A stretch of 64,000 nt of DNA from IDS-8 sp035304345 (GCA_035304345.1 DATGQE010000099.1:17667-81666); one strand, 5' to 3'. Shown: positions 9,149-18,052, counted from the first letter of the stretch. Made by a program: numbers and translations. Notes: a model not told the origin generated them from the letters alone.

Positions 9149-9281
9149 GCGGCAGCGCCGCGGCGCGGCCACGACGGTGAGCTCCCCGAACGGCGCCCCG
9201 CCTGCGTGGGTGCGCAGTGGAACCGCCCGGTAGAATGACCCGGAGCCCACACAATCGTACGAACACGGAGGAAATCGCCGC

Positions 9282-9584
9282 ATGAAAACACCGACAGGGA
9301 ACACGTTGCTCGCCGCCGGCGTGCTTGCCGCACTGTCTTTTCCGGCATTGTCGCAGCAGCAACAGCCGCAAGCTCCGATGAGCTTCTTCGTCACGAGTGT
9401 GGGCATTGGCGATGGCGGCAACTGGACGAGCAACAGTTTCGGCGCCGCGATCGTCGGTCATCACGACCGACTTGGCGGCCCGAGCGCGTCGTGGAACGCG
9501 GTGCACTCGACGAGAAGCTGCAGCCAGGAGGATCTCGTCGCGACCGGCGGCGCCGGGCTTTTCTACTGCTTCGCAATCGACTAG
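9282..9584 (+). CDS. Small secreted lectin-like protein, apparently internally deleted
   Basis: 100 residues starting after a strong GGAGG. Signal peptide 1-24 ('LAALSFPALSQ'). The mature part opens with 'MSFFVTSVGIGDGGN' and continues directly with 'WTSNSFGAAIVGHHDR' and ends 'CSQEDLVATGGAGLFYCFAID'. From memory, proteobacterial proteins annotated as lectins have the same beginning ('MSFFVTSVG.G.G..LGGLAGADAHC') and the same end ('CGNWTSN...GHHDR...GGAGLFYCF'), but with 100 or more residues between them. Here the two ends are joined in frame at GGN, so the middle seems lost. It could be a decayed gene or a functional miniature. Followed by a strong hairpin. Confidence 0.75.
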   Translation: MKTPTGNTLLAAGVLAALSFPALSQQQQPQAPMSFFVTSVGIGDGGNWTSNSFGAAIVGHHDRLGGPSASWNAVHSTRSCSQEDLVATGGAGLFYCFAID

Positions 9585-9597
9585 GCCACGCGGCCCT

Positions 9598-9629
9598 GGC
9601 GCCGGTGCCCCCCAGCGGGCACCGGTGCT
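9598..9629 (+). terminator. Strong hairpin after the lectin-like gene
   Basis: CCGGTGCCC at 9602-9610 pairs perfectly with GGGCACCGG at 9617-9625 around a 6-base loop; outer G-U and G-C pairs extend the stem to about 13 bp. It starts 14 bases after the stop codon. There is no T-run, so termination is inferred from position and stability. Confidence 0.55.
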
Positions 9630-9766
9630 CCCCCGGGCCACTGGCACAGCCCGTGACCGGGCAGCACCGGCGGGGCGCGCCCTGCCCGGGCGGGCAGGAT
9701 TTTATGGCGCCCCGGGTGATTGCACGGCCAAGTTTATGCACGGGCGGGCGTGGCGCACCGGCCAAT

Positions 9767-9781
9767 GGCATAGCCTATGCC
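9767..9781. promoter_or_regulatory. Palindromic operator candidate (GCATAGCC family), copy 1
   Basis: GGCATAG-C-CTATGCC is a perfect 7-bp-arm palindrome 47 bases upstream of the plus-strand S10 operon. Its core GCATAGCCTATGCC differs by one base from 16673-16686. GTTTATGCA occurs nearby in both regions (9732-9740 and 16710-16718). This suggests one regulator acting on both transcription units. Confidence 0.45.
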
Positions 9782-9828
9782 GGCGGGACCTCCTAGGATG
9801 ATCCGCACGTCATGCCTGCCCGAGTTCC

Positions 9829-11310
9829 ATGCGCACCGGAAACCTGCTGAAACTCCCGATCCCTGCGGTCGCCGCCGTGCTCGCCCTCGCGTTCGCCGCT
9901 CCCGTTCCTGCGGCCGATGCCGGGGTCCGCGAGCCGGTCGTGACGCGCCACGAGGGTGTGTTCAACGGCCAGGTCGTACGCTACCGCGCCGTCGTCTCGG
10001 AGCTCGTCGTGCCGGATGCGGACGGCAATCCGGGCGCGGCGATCGTGAGCACGGCCTACCTCGCGGAGAACCCGGCAAACGGTCCGCGCCGTCCCGTGCT
10101 GTTCGCGTTCAACGGCGGTCCCATTTCGCCGTCGGCCTACCTGCACATGGGCATGCTCGGGCCGCGGCGGGTGCACGTGCCCGACGATCTCTCGGCGGAC
10201 CCCGCGAGCTTCGAGGTCGTGGACAACGCCTATACCCTGCTCGACGTCGCCGACATCGTGTTCTTCGACCCGGCCGGCACCGGCTTCAGCCGGGTCGTGG
10301 ACGGCAAGAACCCGCGCGATTACTTCTCGGTCGTGGCCGACGGGCAGCAGACGGCGGCGTTCGTCACGGAATGGCTGCGCGCCAACGGCCGGGAAAGCTC
10401 GCCCGCGTGGCTGTTCGGCGAGAGTTACGGGACGATGCGGGCGGCAGAGGCGGCGCGCCAGCTCGCGGAAGCGGGACGCTCGCTCGCCGGCGTCGTGCTG
10501 TTCGGGCAGGCGCTCAACATCATCGAGTTCTCGCAGCGGCCGGGCAACATCGTGAGCTACGTCGTGTCGCTGCCGACGCTGACCGCGCTCGGTTTGTACC
10601 ACGGCAAGGTCGACGCGCGCGGCCGCGACCTCGAGACGCTGCTCGCGGAATCGGCGCGCTACGCGCGTACCGAGTACCTCGAGGCCCTGTTCCTGGGCAG
10701 CGCGCTCGAGCCGCGCGACCGGGCACGCGTCGCGCGGCGGCTCGAGGAGCTCTCGGGCATTCCGGCGGATTTCTACCTCGCGAACGGCCTCCGGATCACC
10801 AAGGAGCGTTATCGCACCGAGCTGCTCAAGGACCGTAACCTCATCCTCGGGCGCAACGACGGCCGCTACGCGGCACCGGTGACGGAGGCGGGGAATGCAT
10901 TCGATCCGTCCGGGGTCGTGCCCGACGCCTACCTCCGCGCCTTCCGCGAGCACCTGCGCGAGTTTCTCGGCATCGACTGGGACGAGGAGTACGTCGCGCG
11001 GTCGCCGGTCAAGGGGCTCGAGGACTGGAGCTGGGGCGCCACGAGCCCGTTCTCCGACTGGCCGTACATGCAGCTCATCTCGGTCGCGATGGAGAAGAAT
11101 CCCGAGTTCCGCGTGCTGGTCGCGAACGGGATCCACGACACGTCCACGACGATCGGCGCCGCGGAATACGCCGTCCGCCAGTCCGGCTGGCCGGAAGAGC
11201 GCACCCGCCTCGAGTTCTACGTCGGCGGGCACATGGCCTACTCCATCGAGTCCACGCTCGAGGAGATGACCGACGACCTGCGGGAGCTGCTCGCGGGGGC
11301 GGCAAATTGA
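9829..11310 (+). CDS. S10 family serine carboxypeptidase, periplasmic (copy B)
   Basis: 493 residues with a signal peptide to about residue 29 ('AAPVPAAD'). S10 landmarks: 'DPAGTGFSR' (~147-155), GESYGT with nucleophile Ser199, and 'YVGGHMAY' with the catalytic His near the C-terminus. The oxyanion-region motif reads 'FNGGPISPSA' instead of the usual GGPGSSS, so the loop shaping the oxyanion hole and substrate pocket differs from the other copies. First gene of an operon: its stop overlaps the next start (TTGA, 11307-11310). It likely removes C-terminal residues from a peptide-like substrate in the periplasm. Confidence 0.93.
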   Translation: MRTGNLLKLPIPAVAAVLALAFAAPVPAADAGVREPVVTRHEGVFNGQVVRYRAVVSELVVPDADGNPGAAIVSTAYLAENPANGPRRPVLFAFNGGPISPSAYLHMGMLGPRRVHVPDDLSADPASFEVVDNAYTLLDVADIVFFDPAGTGFSRVVDGKNPRDYFSVVADGQQTAAFVTEWLRANGRESSPAWLFGESYGTMRAAEAARQLAEAGRSLAGVVLFGQALNIIEFSQRPGNIVSYVVSLPTLTALGLYHGKVDARGRDLETLLAESARYARTEYLEALFLGSALEPRDRARVARRLEELSGIPADFYLANGLRITKERYRTELLKDRNLILGRNDGRYAAPVTEAGNAFDPSGVVPDAYLRAFREHLREFLGIDWDEEYVARSPVKGLEDWSWGATSPFSDWPYMQLISVAMEKNPEFRVLVANGIHDTSTTIGAAEYAVRQSGWPEERTRLEFYVGGHMAYSIESTLEEMTDDLRELLAGAAN

Positions 11311-13337
11311 TCCGCCTCGCGACGCTCGCGCTCGTGGCGCTCGGCGGTGCCGCGGTCGCGGCGCCCGCGGCGGAGCGATTCTCCGTCGTCAGCAACGGTG
11401 AGGTAGTCGGGTACGTCGCCGCGGCAACCGAGGGCGCGACGACGACGATCGATTACTACGTCGACAACAACGGCCGCGGCCCCAAGCATCGTGAAACGAT
11501 CGCGCTCGATAGGAACGGCTTCCCCGTCGCCTGGAACATCGAGGGCACGTCGCTCATGGGCGGGCCGGTGGAAGAGAGCTTCCGCTACGCCGACGGACGC
11601 GCCCGCTGGAAGAGCCAGGCGGACGAGGGAGAGGTCGCGGCCGACGAGCCCCCGCTGTACGTCGCGAACGACGGCAGCCCCTGGGCGGCCGGCCTGTATG
11701 CGCGCGTCCTGCGCGGGACGCCGGCAGGCACGATGCCCGTGCTGCCGGGCGGCTCGCTGTCGCTCGAGGCGGTGCGCGAGCTGGAGCTCGGCGAGGGCGA
11801 GGCGGCGGTGCGGGTGACCGTGTACCGGCTCGGCGGCGTGGACCTCGCGCCCGAGCTCGTCATGCTGGATGCCGACGACCGCCTGTTCGCGACCTTCGGC
11901 GCGACCTCGCTCGTCGTACGCGAGGGCTACGAGGCGCTCGGCCCGTCGATCCTCGCGCTCGGGCGGGAGCTTCAGGGCGAGCACGCGCGCAAGCTCGCCG
12001 CGGAGCTCGCGCATCGTTTCGACGTGCCGCTGCGCATCGAGAACGTGCGCGTGTTCGATCCGGAGAGCGGCAAAACGGGCCCGCCGGCGACGGTCCTCGT
12101 CGAAGGCGAGCGCATCGCGCAGGTGCTCGCGGCGGATGCTCCCGCTGCCGGCGGGGAGGTCGTCATCGACGGCGAGGGCGGAACGCTCGTGCCCGGCCTG
12201 CACGACATGCATTCGCACAGCTCGTTGCGCTCCGGCCTGTTCTACCTGGCCGCCGGGGTGACCGCGGTCCGCGACATGGGGAACCGCAACGATTTCCTCG
12301 GCGACCTGATGCGCCGGATCGAGGCAGGCGAGGTCGCCGGCCCGCGCATCACGCCGGCCGGTTTCATCGAAGGCCGGAGTGAGCATTCGGCCCGCCACGG
12401 TTTCGTCATCGAGTCGCTGGACGAAGGCCTGGACGCGGTCCGCTGGTACGCGGAGCGGGGCTACTGGCAGATCAAGATCTACAACTCGATGAACCCGGAC
12501 TGGGTCGACGAGCTGGCGGCCGAAGCGCACCGCCTCGGCCTCGGGGTGACGGGGCACGTGCCGGCGTTCACGACGCCGGACGCGATGATCGCCGCCGGCT
12601 ACGACGAGATCGCGCACATCAACCAGCTCATGCTCGGCTGGCTGCTGGCGCCGCACGAGGATACGCGCACGCCGCTGCGCCTCACCGGGATGGCGCGTGC
12701 GGCCGACCTCGACCTGCGCTCCGACAAGGTGCGCCGCACCGTCGCGCTGATGCGGGAGCGCGGTATCGCGCAGGACACGACCGCGGTCATCCTCGAGCGG
12801 CTGATGCTGAGCCGCGCCGGCACGGTCGCCCCGGGTGACCGGGCCTACCTCGATCACATGCCGATCGGGTACCAGCGCTACCGCAAGCGGAGCTTCGTCG
12901 ACATTCCGGACGAGCAGACCGACCGGCAGTACCGCGAGGCGTTTCGCCGCATACTGGACACCATCGCGCTCCTGTACGAGCAGGGCATCACGCTCCTGCC
13001 CGGCACGGACGACGGCACCGGCTTCACCGTGCATCGTGAGCTCGAGCTCTATGTCGAAGCCGGGCTCGCGCCCGCCGAGGTGCTCAGGATCGCGACGCTC
13101 GGCACCGAGGAGTACCTGGGCCGCGCCGATTCGCTGGGCTCGATCGAGCCGGGCAAGCTGGCCGACTTCTTCCTCGTGGCCGGCGACCCGACCGCCGACA
13201 TCCGCGCGATCCGGCGCCCGCGGCTCGTGGTCAAGGGAGGCGTCGTGTACTTCCCGAACGAGATCTACGCGGCGCTCGACATCCGCCCGTTCACCGATCC
13301 GCCTCCCCTGCGGCGCCCCGCGGAGGTCGCGCCGTGA
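11307..13337 (+). CDS. Exported metal-dependent amidohydrolase with extra N-terminal domain (copy 1)
   Basis: 676 residues from a TTG that overlaps the preceding stop. Signal peptide 1-22; a ~210-residue N-terminal domain rich in beta pattern, of unknown role; then the amidohydrolase TIM barrel. Metal ligands are all visible: HxH (His302/His304, 'HDMHSHS'), lysine in 'KIYNSMNPDW', His in 'GHVPAF', His in 'AHINQLML', Asp in 'GTDDGTGF'. The C-terminal 'GSIEPGKLADFFLVAGDP' is typical of imidazolonepropionase/prolidase-like members. A close paralogue lies at 28944-30998, also directly after an S10 gene. It probably hydrolyses an amide or cyclic amide made available by the peptidase; the substrate is unknown. 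Confidence 0.9.
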   Translation: MIRLATLALVALGGAAVAAPAAERFSVVSNGEVVGYVAAATEGATTTIDYYVDNNGRGPKHRETIALDRNGFPVAWNIEGTSLMGGPVEESFRYADGRARWKSQADEGEVAADEPPLYVANDGSPWAAGLYARVLRGTPAGTMPVLPGGSLSLEAVRELELGEGEAAVRVTVYRLGGVDLAPELVMLDADDRLFATFGATSLVVREGYEALGPSILALGRELQGEHARKLAAELAHRFDVPLRIENVRVFDPESGKTGPPATVLVEGERIAQVLAADAPAAGGEVVIDGEGGTLVPGLHDMHSHSSLRSGLFYLAAGVTAVRDMGNRNDFLGDLMRRIEAGEVAGPRITPAGFIEGRSEHSARHGFVIESLDEGLDAVRWYAERGYWQIKIYNSMNPDWVDELAAEAHRLGLGVTGHVPAFTTPDAMIAAGYDEIAHINQLMLGWLLAPHEDTRTPLRLTGMARAADLDLRSDKVRRTVALMRERGIAQDTTAVILERLMLSRAGTVAPGDRAYLDHMPIGYQRYRKRSFVDIPDEQTDRQYREAFRRILDTIALLYEQGITLLPGTDDGTGFTVHRELELYVEAGLAPAEVLRIATLGTEEYLGRADSLGSIEPGKLADFFLVAGDPTADIRAIRRPRLVVKGGVVYFPNEIYAALDIRPFTDPPPLRRPAEVAP

Positions 13338-13780
13338 CCTGGCGCGTTGCCGCGTGTGTGCTCGCGTGCGCGCTCTTCACCGCCTGCGCGGGAACGCCCG
13401 CCGGCTCGCCGGCCGTCGAGCACTACGTGCGCGAAGGCTCGCGCGCACCGTTCTCGCCGGTGGTGCGCGTCGGCGACGTGCTCTACCTGTCCGGGCAGAT
13501 CGGCGCGCGCCCGGACGGCACGCTGCCTGACAGCCTGGCCGAGCAGACGCGGCTCGCGATGGAGAACATCGAGGCGGCGCTCGCGCTCGCCGGCGCCGGG
13601 CTCGAGGACGTGTTCAAGTGCACGGTGATGCTCGACGACATGTCGCAATGGGCGGAGTTCAACCCCGTGTACCTGGGTTACTTCACGCCGGGCAGGCTGC
13701 CGGCACGCAGCGCGTTCGGCACGAACGGCCTCGCGCTCGGCGCGCTGGTCGAGATCGAGTGCCTGGCGCACGCGCGCTGA
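13334..13780 (+). CDS. RidA/YjgF-family protein with lipoprotein signal
   Basis: 148 residues; GTG start overlaps the amidohydrolase stop (GTGA). A hydrophobic leader ends in a lipobox-like 'LFTAC' (Cys18), so the mature protein is probably lipid-anchored in the periplasm. The rest is a complete RidA fold: 'GDVLYLSGQIG', 'DVFKCTVMLDDM', and 'PARSAF' with Arg125, equivalent to the Arg that RidA uses to bind the carboxylate of 2-imino acids. RidA enzymes hydrolyse reactive imines released by PLP enzymes, normally in the cytoplasm. An exported version fits with the Tat-exported PLP enzyme at 433-1686. Other YjgF subfamilies have different substrates, so deaminase activity is inferred. Confidence 0.9.
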   Translation: MTWRVAACVLACALFTACAGTPAGSPAVEHYVREGSRAPFSPVVRVGDVLYLSGQIGARPDGTLPDSLAEQTRLAMENIEAALALAGAGLEDVFKCTVMLDDMSQWAEFNPVYLGYFTPGRLPARSAFGTNGLALGALVEIECLAHAR

Positions 13781-13793
13781 TCGGGGCCTCGTG

Positions 13794-15305
13794 ATGACGC
13801 TGCACAGGTTTCTCGCCGCCGTCCTGGTTGGTCTCTGTATCGCCTGCACGGAGACGGCCGGGGCGGCGGCGAATCCCGAGGGAGCCGAGCACACGCCCTA
13901 CCGGCACACGGTCGAGCGTGCGGGGCGCTTCGGCGGCGAAGCCGTCAGGTACCGCGCCATCGTCGCCGAGACGTTCCTCGAGGACGAGTCCGGCAAACCG
14001 ACGGCCAGCATCGTCTCGATCAGTTACGTGCGCACCGACGGGAGGCGCAATGCCGAGCGGCCGGTGATCTTCGTCTTCAACGGTGGTCCCGGTTCCGCGT
14101 CGTTGTGGATGCACATGGGCTTCGCGGGCCCGCGGCGGGTGGATTTCGGCGACGACATCCGGCCCGAGACCGCGCCGCCGTTCCGGCTCGCGGACAGCGA
14201 GGAGTCCCTGCTCGACGTCGCGGATCTCGTGTTCTTCGACCCGCCCGGTACCGGCTTCAGCCGCATCCTCCCCGACGGCAAGCCGGAGCAGTACTACGGC
14301 GTGCAGCAGGACGCCCGGGCGACCGTCGATTTCATCCGCTCCTGGATCCGCGAGCACGGCCGCTGGAACTCGCCGCGTTTCCTGATGGGCGAGAGCTACG
14401 GGACGATTCGCGCGGCGGTGGTCGCGAAGCTGCTCGCCGGCGGCCCGTTCGGCACCGGCCGGATGGACGGCATCACGCTGAACGGCGTCATCCTGCTGGG
14501 CCAGGCGATGGACATGCGCGGTGCCGGGCGCGACCTCCGTTACGTCAACTCGCTGCCCTCGCTCGCCGCGACCGCGTGGTACCACGGCAGGGTCGACCGC
14601 GAGGGGACGTCGCTCACGGCGCACGTCGAGGCTGCGCGGCGCTTCGCCGCCCGCGAGTACCGGGATGCGCTGTTCGCCGGCTGGGACCTCGACGAGGCCG
14701 CGCGACGCCGCGTGGCCGACCGCCTGTCCGCGCTCATCGGCATTCCCGCGCCCGAGCTCGTCGAGCGCAACCTGCGCATGTCGAACGGCGAGTTCGCGGA
14801 ACGGCTGCTCGCGAGCGCAGGGCAGGAGGTCGGCATGTACGACAGCCGTTTCGTGCTGCCGCTCGCGGGCGACGGCGACGACCCGGTCGCGGACGATCCC
14901 GCGATGGGACAGTACGTGCCCGGCTACGTCGCCGCCGTCAACCTGTACCTGAGAGGCGAGCTGGGCGTGCAGCTCGACCGCGACTACGACGCCATCGAGT
15001 TCCGCCGCGTCAACGCGCGCTGGGATTACGGGCAGGGCGGACCGGGGAACTACGCCGAGGACCTCGCGGTCGCGGCCCGCCGCAACCCGGCGCTGCGCGT
15101 CTTCGTCGGCACGGGTTGGTACGACCTCGTGACGACGGTCGGTTCCGCGGAGTACACGCTCGCCCACTCCGGCATCGAGCGCGAGCGCGTGCGCTTCCGC
15201 CATTACGAGTCCGGGCACATGCCCTATCTCGGGCCCGACAGCCGGCGCGCGCTCGCGCACGACCTGCGGCGTTTCGTCAGGGGCGAGTTGCCGCCCGCGG
15301 ACTGA
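13794..15305 (+). CDS. S10 family serine carboxypeptidase (copy C)
   Basis: 503 residues; ATG 13794 is preferred to the adjacent GTG 13791. The leader ends near 'LCIACTETAGA', with a weak lipobox at Cys18, so it could be a lipoprotein or simply secreted. Motifs: 'FNGGPGSAS' (~95-103), 'DPPGTGFSR' (~149-157), GESYGT (Ser201), and 'ESGHMPYLG' with the catalytic His. Thirteen bases after the RidA-like gene and 8 before the permease, so part of one operon. Two S10 enzymes in the same operon may differ in residue preference. Confidence 0.93.
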   Translation: MTLHRFLAAVLVGLCIACTETAGAAANPEGAEHTPYRHTVERAGRFGGEAVRYRAIVAETFLEDESGKPTASIVSISYVRTDGRRNAERPVIFVFNGGPGSASLWMHMGFAGPRRVDFGDDIRPETAPPFRLADSEESLLDVADLVFFDPPGTGFSRILPDGKPEQYYGVQQDARATVDFIRSWIREHGRWNSPRFLMGESYGTIRAAVVAKLLAGGPFGTGRMDGITLNGVILLGQAMDMRGAGRDLRYVNSLPSLAATAWYHGRVDREGTSLTAHVEAARRFAAREYRDALFAGWDLDEAARRRVADRLSALIGIPAPELVERNLRMSNGEFAERLLASAGQEVGMYDSRFVLPLAGDGDDPVADDPAMGQYVPGYVAAVNLYLRGELGVQLDRDYDAIEFRRVNARWDYGQGGPGNYAEDLAVAARRNPALRVFVGTGWYDLVTTVGSAEYTLAHSGIERERVRFRHYESGHMPYLGPDSRRALAHDLRRFVRGELPPAD

Positions 15306-15313
15306 GCGAACCC

Positions 15314-16657
15314 ATGGCGAACAATTCCATTGCACGAGCACGGCCGGCGGCAGCCGGCGCGCTGCGCGAGCGCGTGGGACTTGCGGGGGTCGTCATGTTC
15401 GGCGCCGGGACCGCGATCGGCGTCTCGATCTTCACCGTGCTCGCCCCCACCGCCCAGATCGCGGGCTCGGGCCTGCTCGTGGCCGTGCTGCTCGCAGCGG
15501 TGCCGATGATCCTGTTCGCCGTGGTCTACGGCTTCATGAGCTCGGCCGTGCCGCGCTCCGGCGCTTCGTTCGAGTGGCCGACGCGTTTCGTGCATCCGCT
15601 CGTCGGTTTCATGATCGCGTGGCTGCGGATCGTCGGGAACGTCGGCGTGATGACGGTGCTCACGACGGTGCTGATCGATTACGTCGGCGCGGCGATTCCG
15701 GTGCCCGCGACCGCGGCGAAAGTCGTGCTGATCACGGCGATATTCGCGATCAACTACGTCGGCGTCGCCGCTGCCGCGCGCGCGCAGATCGTGATGATGA
15801 CCGTGCTGCTGGTCGCGCTCGGTGTGTTCGTCGCCAGCGGCACTCCCCACGTCGAGCTGTCGGTCATCGGCAATCCGCTCGCGGTCGGCTGGCCCGCGAT
15901 CTTCGCGGCGGTGCCGCTCATGATCAGCCTGTTCCTCGGCATCGAGTCGGCGACGGAGATCGGGGAAGAGGTGCGCAACGCGCGGCGGACGATCCCGCTC
16001 GGGATCGCGCTCGCCGTCGGGCTGACTGCCGCGGTCTACCTGCTCGTGTCCTTCGTGACGCTCGGGCTGCTCGGCCCGGAGCGGCTGGCGGCGAGCACGG
16101 CGCCGCTGCTCGAGGCCGCGCAGGTGCCGCTCGGCACGCTCGCGACGCCGATCATGCTGGGCGCGGCCGCGGTCGCCATCCTGAAGACGATGAACTCCTC
16201 GGGTCTCGTCTTCTCCCGTTTCCTGTTCGCGATGGGGCGCTCGGGAGCGCTGCCGCTGGTCATGGGCCGCGTGCACCCGCGCTTCGGCACGCCGCACGTC
16301 GCGATCATCGTGGCGTGGCTGGCCTGCCTTAGCGGTCTGCTCATGCCGTCGAACCTCGTATTCCTGCTGCTCGCCGTGAACATCCCGACGATGCTCAAGT
16401 ACCTCGCCTCGTCGTGGTCGGCCGTGCGGCTCGTGAACCGGCACCCGGAGCTGCACGCCGCGGCGGCGCTCGCGTTTCGCGCCTCCACCGTGCGCATGAC
16501 CGCGTGGGCCGCGATCCTGTGCGGCGCCGGGATCATCGTGGCGGGCCTCGGCGCCGACTGGCGGCCGTACGCGCTCATCGGGACGTGGGGCGTCGCCGGG
16601 CTCGCGTGGTGGTTCGTCCGGGCGCGGCGGACGGCCCCGGGCGGCGCCGCCGCGTGA
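15314..16657 (+). CDS. APC-superfamily amino acid permease
   Basis: 447 residues with about 12 predicted membrane helices. The first helix contains the unwound-helix motif 'GAGTAIGVSIFT', matching the G-[AST]-x-I-G substrate-binding motif of APC transporters, and 'ESATEIGEEVRNARRTIP' in the middle is typical of the amino-acid/polyamine branch. ATG 15314 opens 8 bases after the S10 stop; a much longer upstream frame is only a shadow of the S10 gene. It probably carries amino acids or a small product freed in the periplasm across the inner membrane. Confidence 0.92.
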   Translation: MANNSIARARPAAAGALRERVGLAGVVMFGAGTAIGVSIFTVLAPTAQIAGSGLLVAVLLAAVPMILFAVVYGFMSSAVPRSGASFEWPTRFVHPLVGFMIAWLRIVGNVGVMTVLTTVLIDYVGAAIPVPATAAKVVLITAIFAINYVGVAAAARAQIVMMTVLLVALGVFVASGTPHVELSVIGNPLAVGWPAIFAAVPLMISLFLGIESATEIGEEVRNARRTIPLGIALAVGLTAAVYLLVSFVTLGLLGPERLAASTAPLLEAAQVPLGTLATPIMLGAAAVAILKTMNSSGLVFSRFLFAMGRSGALPLVMGRVHPRFGTPHVAIIVAWLACLSGLLMPSNLVFLLLAVNIPTMLKYLASSWSAVRLVNRHPELHAAAALAFRASTVRMTAWAAILCGAGIIVAGLGADWRPYALIGTWGVAGLAWWFVRARRTAPGGAAA

Positions 16658-16672
16658 CCGGCGGAGCCCGTC

Positions 16673-16686
16673 GCATAGCCAATGCC
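16673..16686. promoter_or_regulatory. Operator candidate (GCATAGCC family), copy 2
   Basis: GCATAGCCAATGCC, one mismatch from 9768-9781. GTTTATGCA follows at 16710-16718. It sits between the permease and the aminotransferase start at 16809. A 9-base part (GCCAATGCC) recurs at 24307-24315 upstream of the third TonB receptor. Confidence 0.4.
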
Positions 16687-16745
16687 GCCGCCATGGGGGC
16701 GGAGCAGCGGTTTATGCAGCGCACGTGCGACGCACCCCGACAGGG

Positions 16746-16783
16746 GCATAACAATTGCGCGCCAAATGGGCGAATTTTTGCGC
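16746..16783. promoter_or_regulatory. AT-rich operator/promoter region before the aminotransferase
   Basis: GCATAACAATTGCGC (16746-16760) resembles the sites near the lrp-like gene, and GCGAATTTTTGCGC (16770-16783) is an imperfect palindrome. Both lie in the 60 bases before the GTG at 16809. Lrp-type proteins often bind such AT-rich dyads; the link is inferred. Confidence 0.35.
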
Positions 16784-16808
16784 TTGTGAACGGACCTGGA
16801 GCAGTGCG

Positions 16809-17996
16809 GTGAGACCCGAGCCGATTGTGGTCACCACCGGGATGGGAGGCGAGGCCTATGCCCAATGGGTGCGGCGCGCCATTCGCAAGGCCGTTGCTTC
16901 GCGCGGCTCCGCGATCCCGCTGTTCGACAGCTCGGTCGAGGAACCGACGGAGCTTCTGAGGCGCACGATCATGGCGGGCTTCGCGCGCCCGATCACCTCG
17001 CGCTACCAGAGCGTCTTCGTCAACGGCAACCCTTACGTCGTCGAAACCCTGGCCGCCCGCTACGGCGTGCCCGAGGACCGCATCCTGTGCACGACCGGCG
17101 CCACCAGCGCGCTGTCGCTCGTCTACCGCGCCTATCTCTCGCCCGGCGATCGCGTGCTCGTGGAGACGCCGGGCTTCGACCTGTTCGCGGACATCGCCCG
17201 CTCGCTCGGCGTGGCAGTCGATTTCTTTCCGCGTCCCGCGCCGCGGTTCGGCATCGACCCGCAAGACATCGCGGCGCGGCTGCGGCCCGGGACGCGGCTG
17301 GTCGTCCTCAGCAACCTGCACAACCCGTCGGGCATGCTCCTCACCGACGCGGATCTCGCCTCACTCGCCGCCGCGCTCGCCGGACGCGACGTCAGGATCG
17401 TCGTCGACGAGGTGTACGGCGACTACGCCGACTCGACGGCGCGGCCGGGTTCCGCCGTGCGCCTGTCGGAGGATTTCATCGCCATCAACAGCCTCACCAA
17501 GATCTATGGGCTGAGCACCCTGCGTTGCGGCTGGGTCGTCGCGCATCCCGACGTGCTCGCACCCGTGCGGCGGGTCAGCGATCACTTCGAGTTCGGCGTC
17601 TCCAAGCTCGCGCACGCGGTCGCTGCGCTGATCCTCGAGGACAGCGACGAGTTCGACCGGAACTCGCGCGACGTGCTGGCGGCGGCGCGGCCGGTCATCG
17701 AGCGCTTTTTCGCGAGCTGGGTCGCGGAAGGGCTGGTCGAGGGTGAGCTTCCCGAGTTCGGCTGTATCTCGTTCCCGAAGCTCGTCGGCATCCACGACAC
17801 CCAGGCGTTCTCGGCCTGGCTCGCCGATCGCTCGGGCGTCATCGTCGCGCCGGGCGAGTTCTTCGGCGCTCCCGGCCACGTCCGCATCGGGCATGCGCAC
17901 CCGCCCGACGTGCTGGAGCGCGGGCTCGCCCAGCTCACCGAGGGCCTGCGCGCGTATCGCGCCGACTCGAAGATTCGCGGTTCGGGCTCGCGCTGA
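16809..17996 (+). CDS. Class I/II fold aminotransferase
   Basis: 395 residues from GTG 16809, with TGGAG ending 7 bases before it; the ATG at 16755 has no ribosome site and would add an unlikely leader. PLP residues: 'GATSALSL' phosphate loop (~97-104), 'NLHNPSG' with Asn172, 'VVDEVYGDY' with Asp200 and Tyr203, 'NSLTKIYGLSTLRCGW' with Schiff-base Lys231 and Arg239. No signal peptide, so it acts in the cytoplasm, presumably on the amino acid brought in by the adjacent APC permease. Which amino acid cannot be read from the sequence. Confidence 0.92.
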   Translation: MRPEPIVVTTGMGGEAYAQWVRRAIRKAVASRGSAIPLFDSSVEEPTELLRRTIMAGFARPITSRYQSVFVNGNPYVVETLAARYGVPEDRILCTTGATSALSLVYRAYLSPGDRVLVETPGFDLFADIARSLGVAVDFFPRPAPRFGIDPQDIAARLRPGTRLVVLSNLHNPSGMLLTDADLASLAAALAGRDVRIVVDEVYGDYADSTARPGSAVRLSEDFIAINSLTKIYGLSTLRCGWVVAHPDVLAPVRRVSDHFEFGVSKLAHAVAALILEDSDEFDRNSRDVLAAARPVIERFFASWVAEGLVEGELPEFGCISFPKLVGIHDTQAFSAWLADRSGVIVAPGEFFGAPGHVRIGHAHPPDVLERGLAQLTEGLRAYRADSKIRGSGSR

Positions 17997-18052
17997 GCCG
18001 CGCGGGCGAACGAGGTTCATTCCTGGCTCGGTGGCACCGCCTTCCTGCCGCC

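Noticed and set aside
14105..15313. Long N-terminal extension of the APC permease frame
   Set aside because: It lies inside the S10 gene in another frame. The permease begins at ATG 15314 with its first helix soon after.
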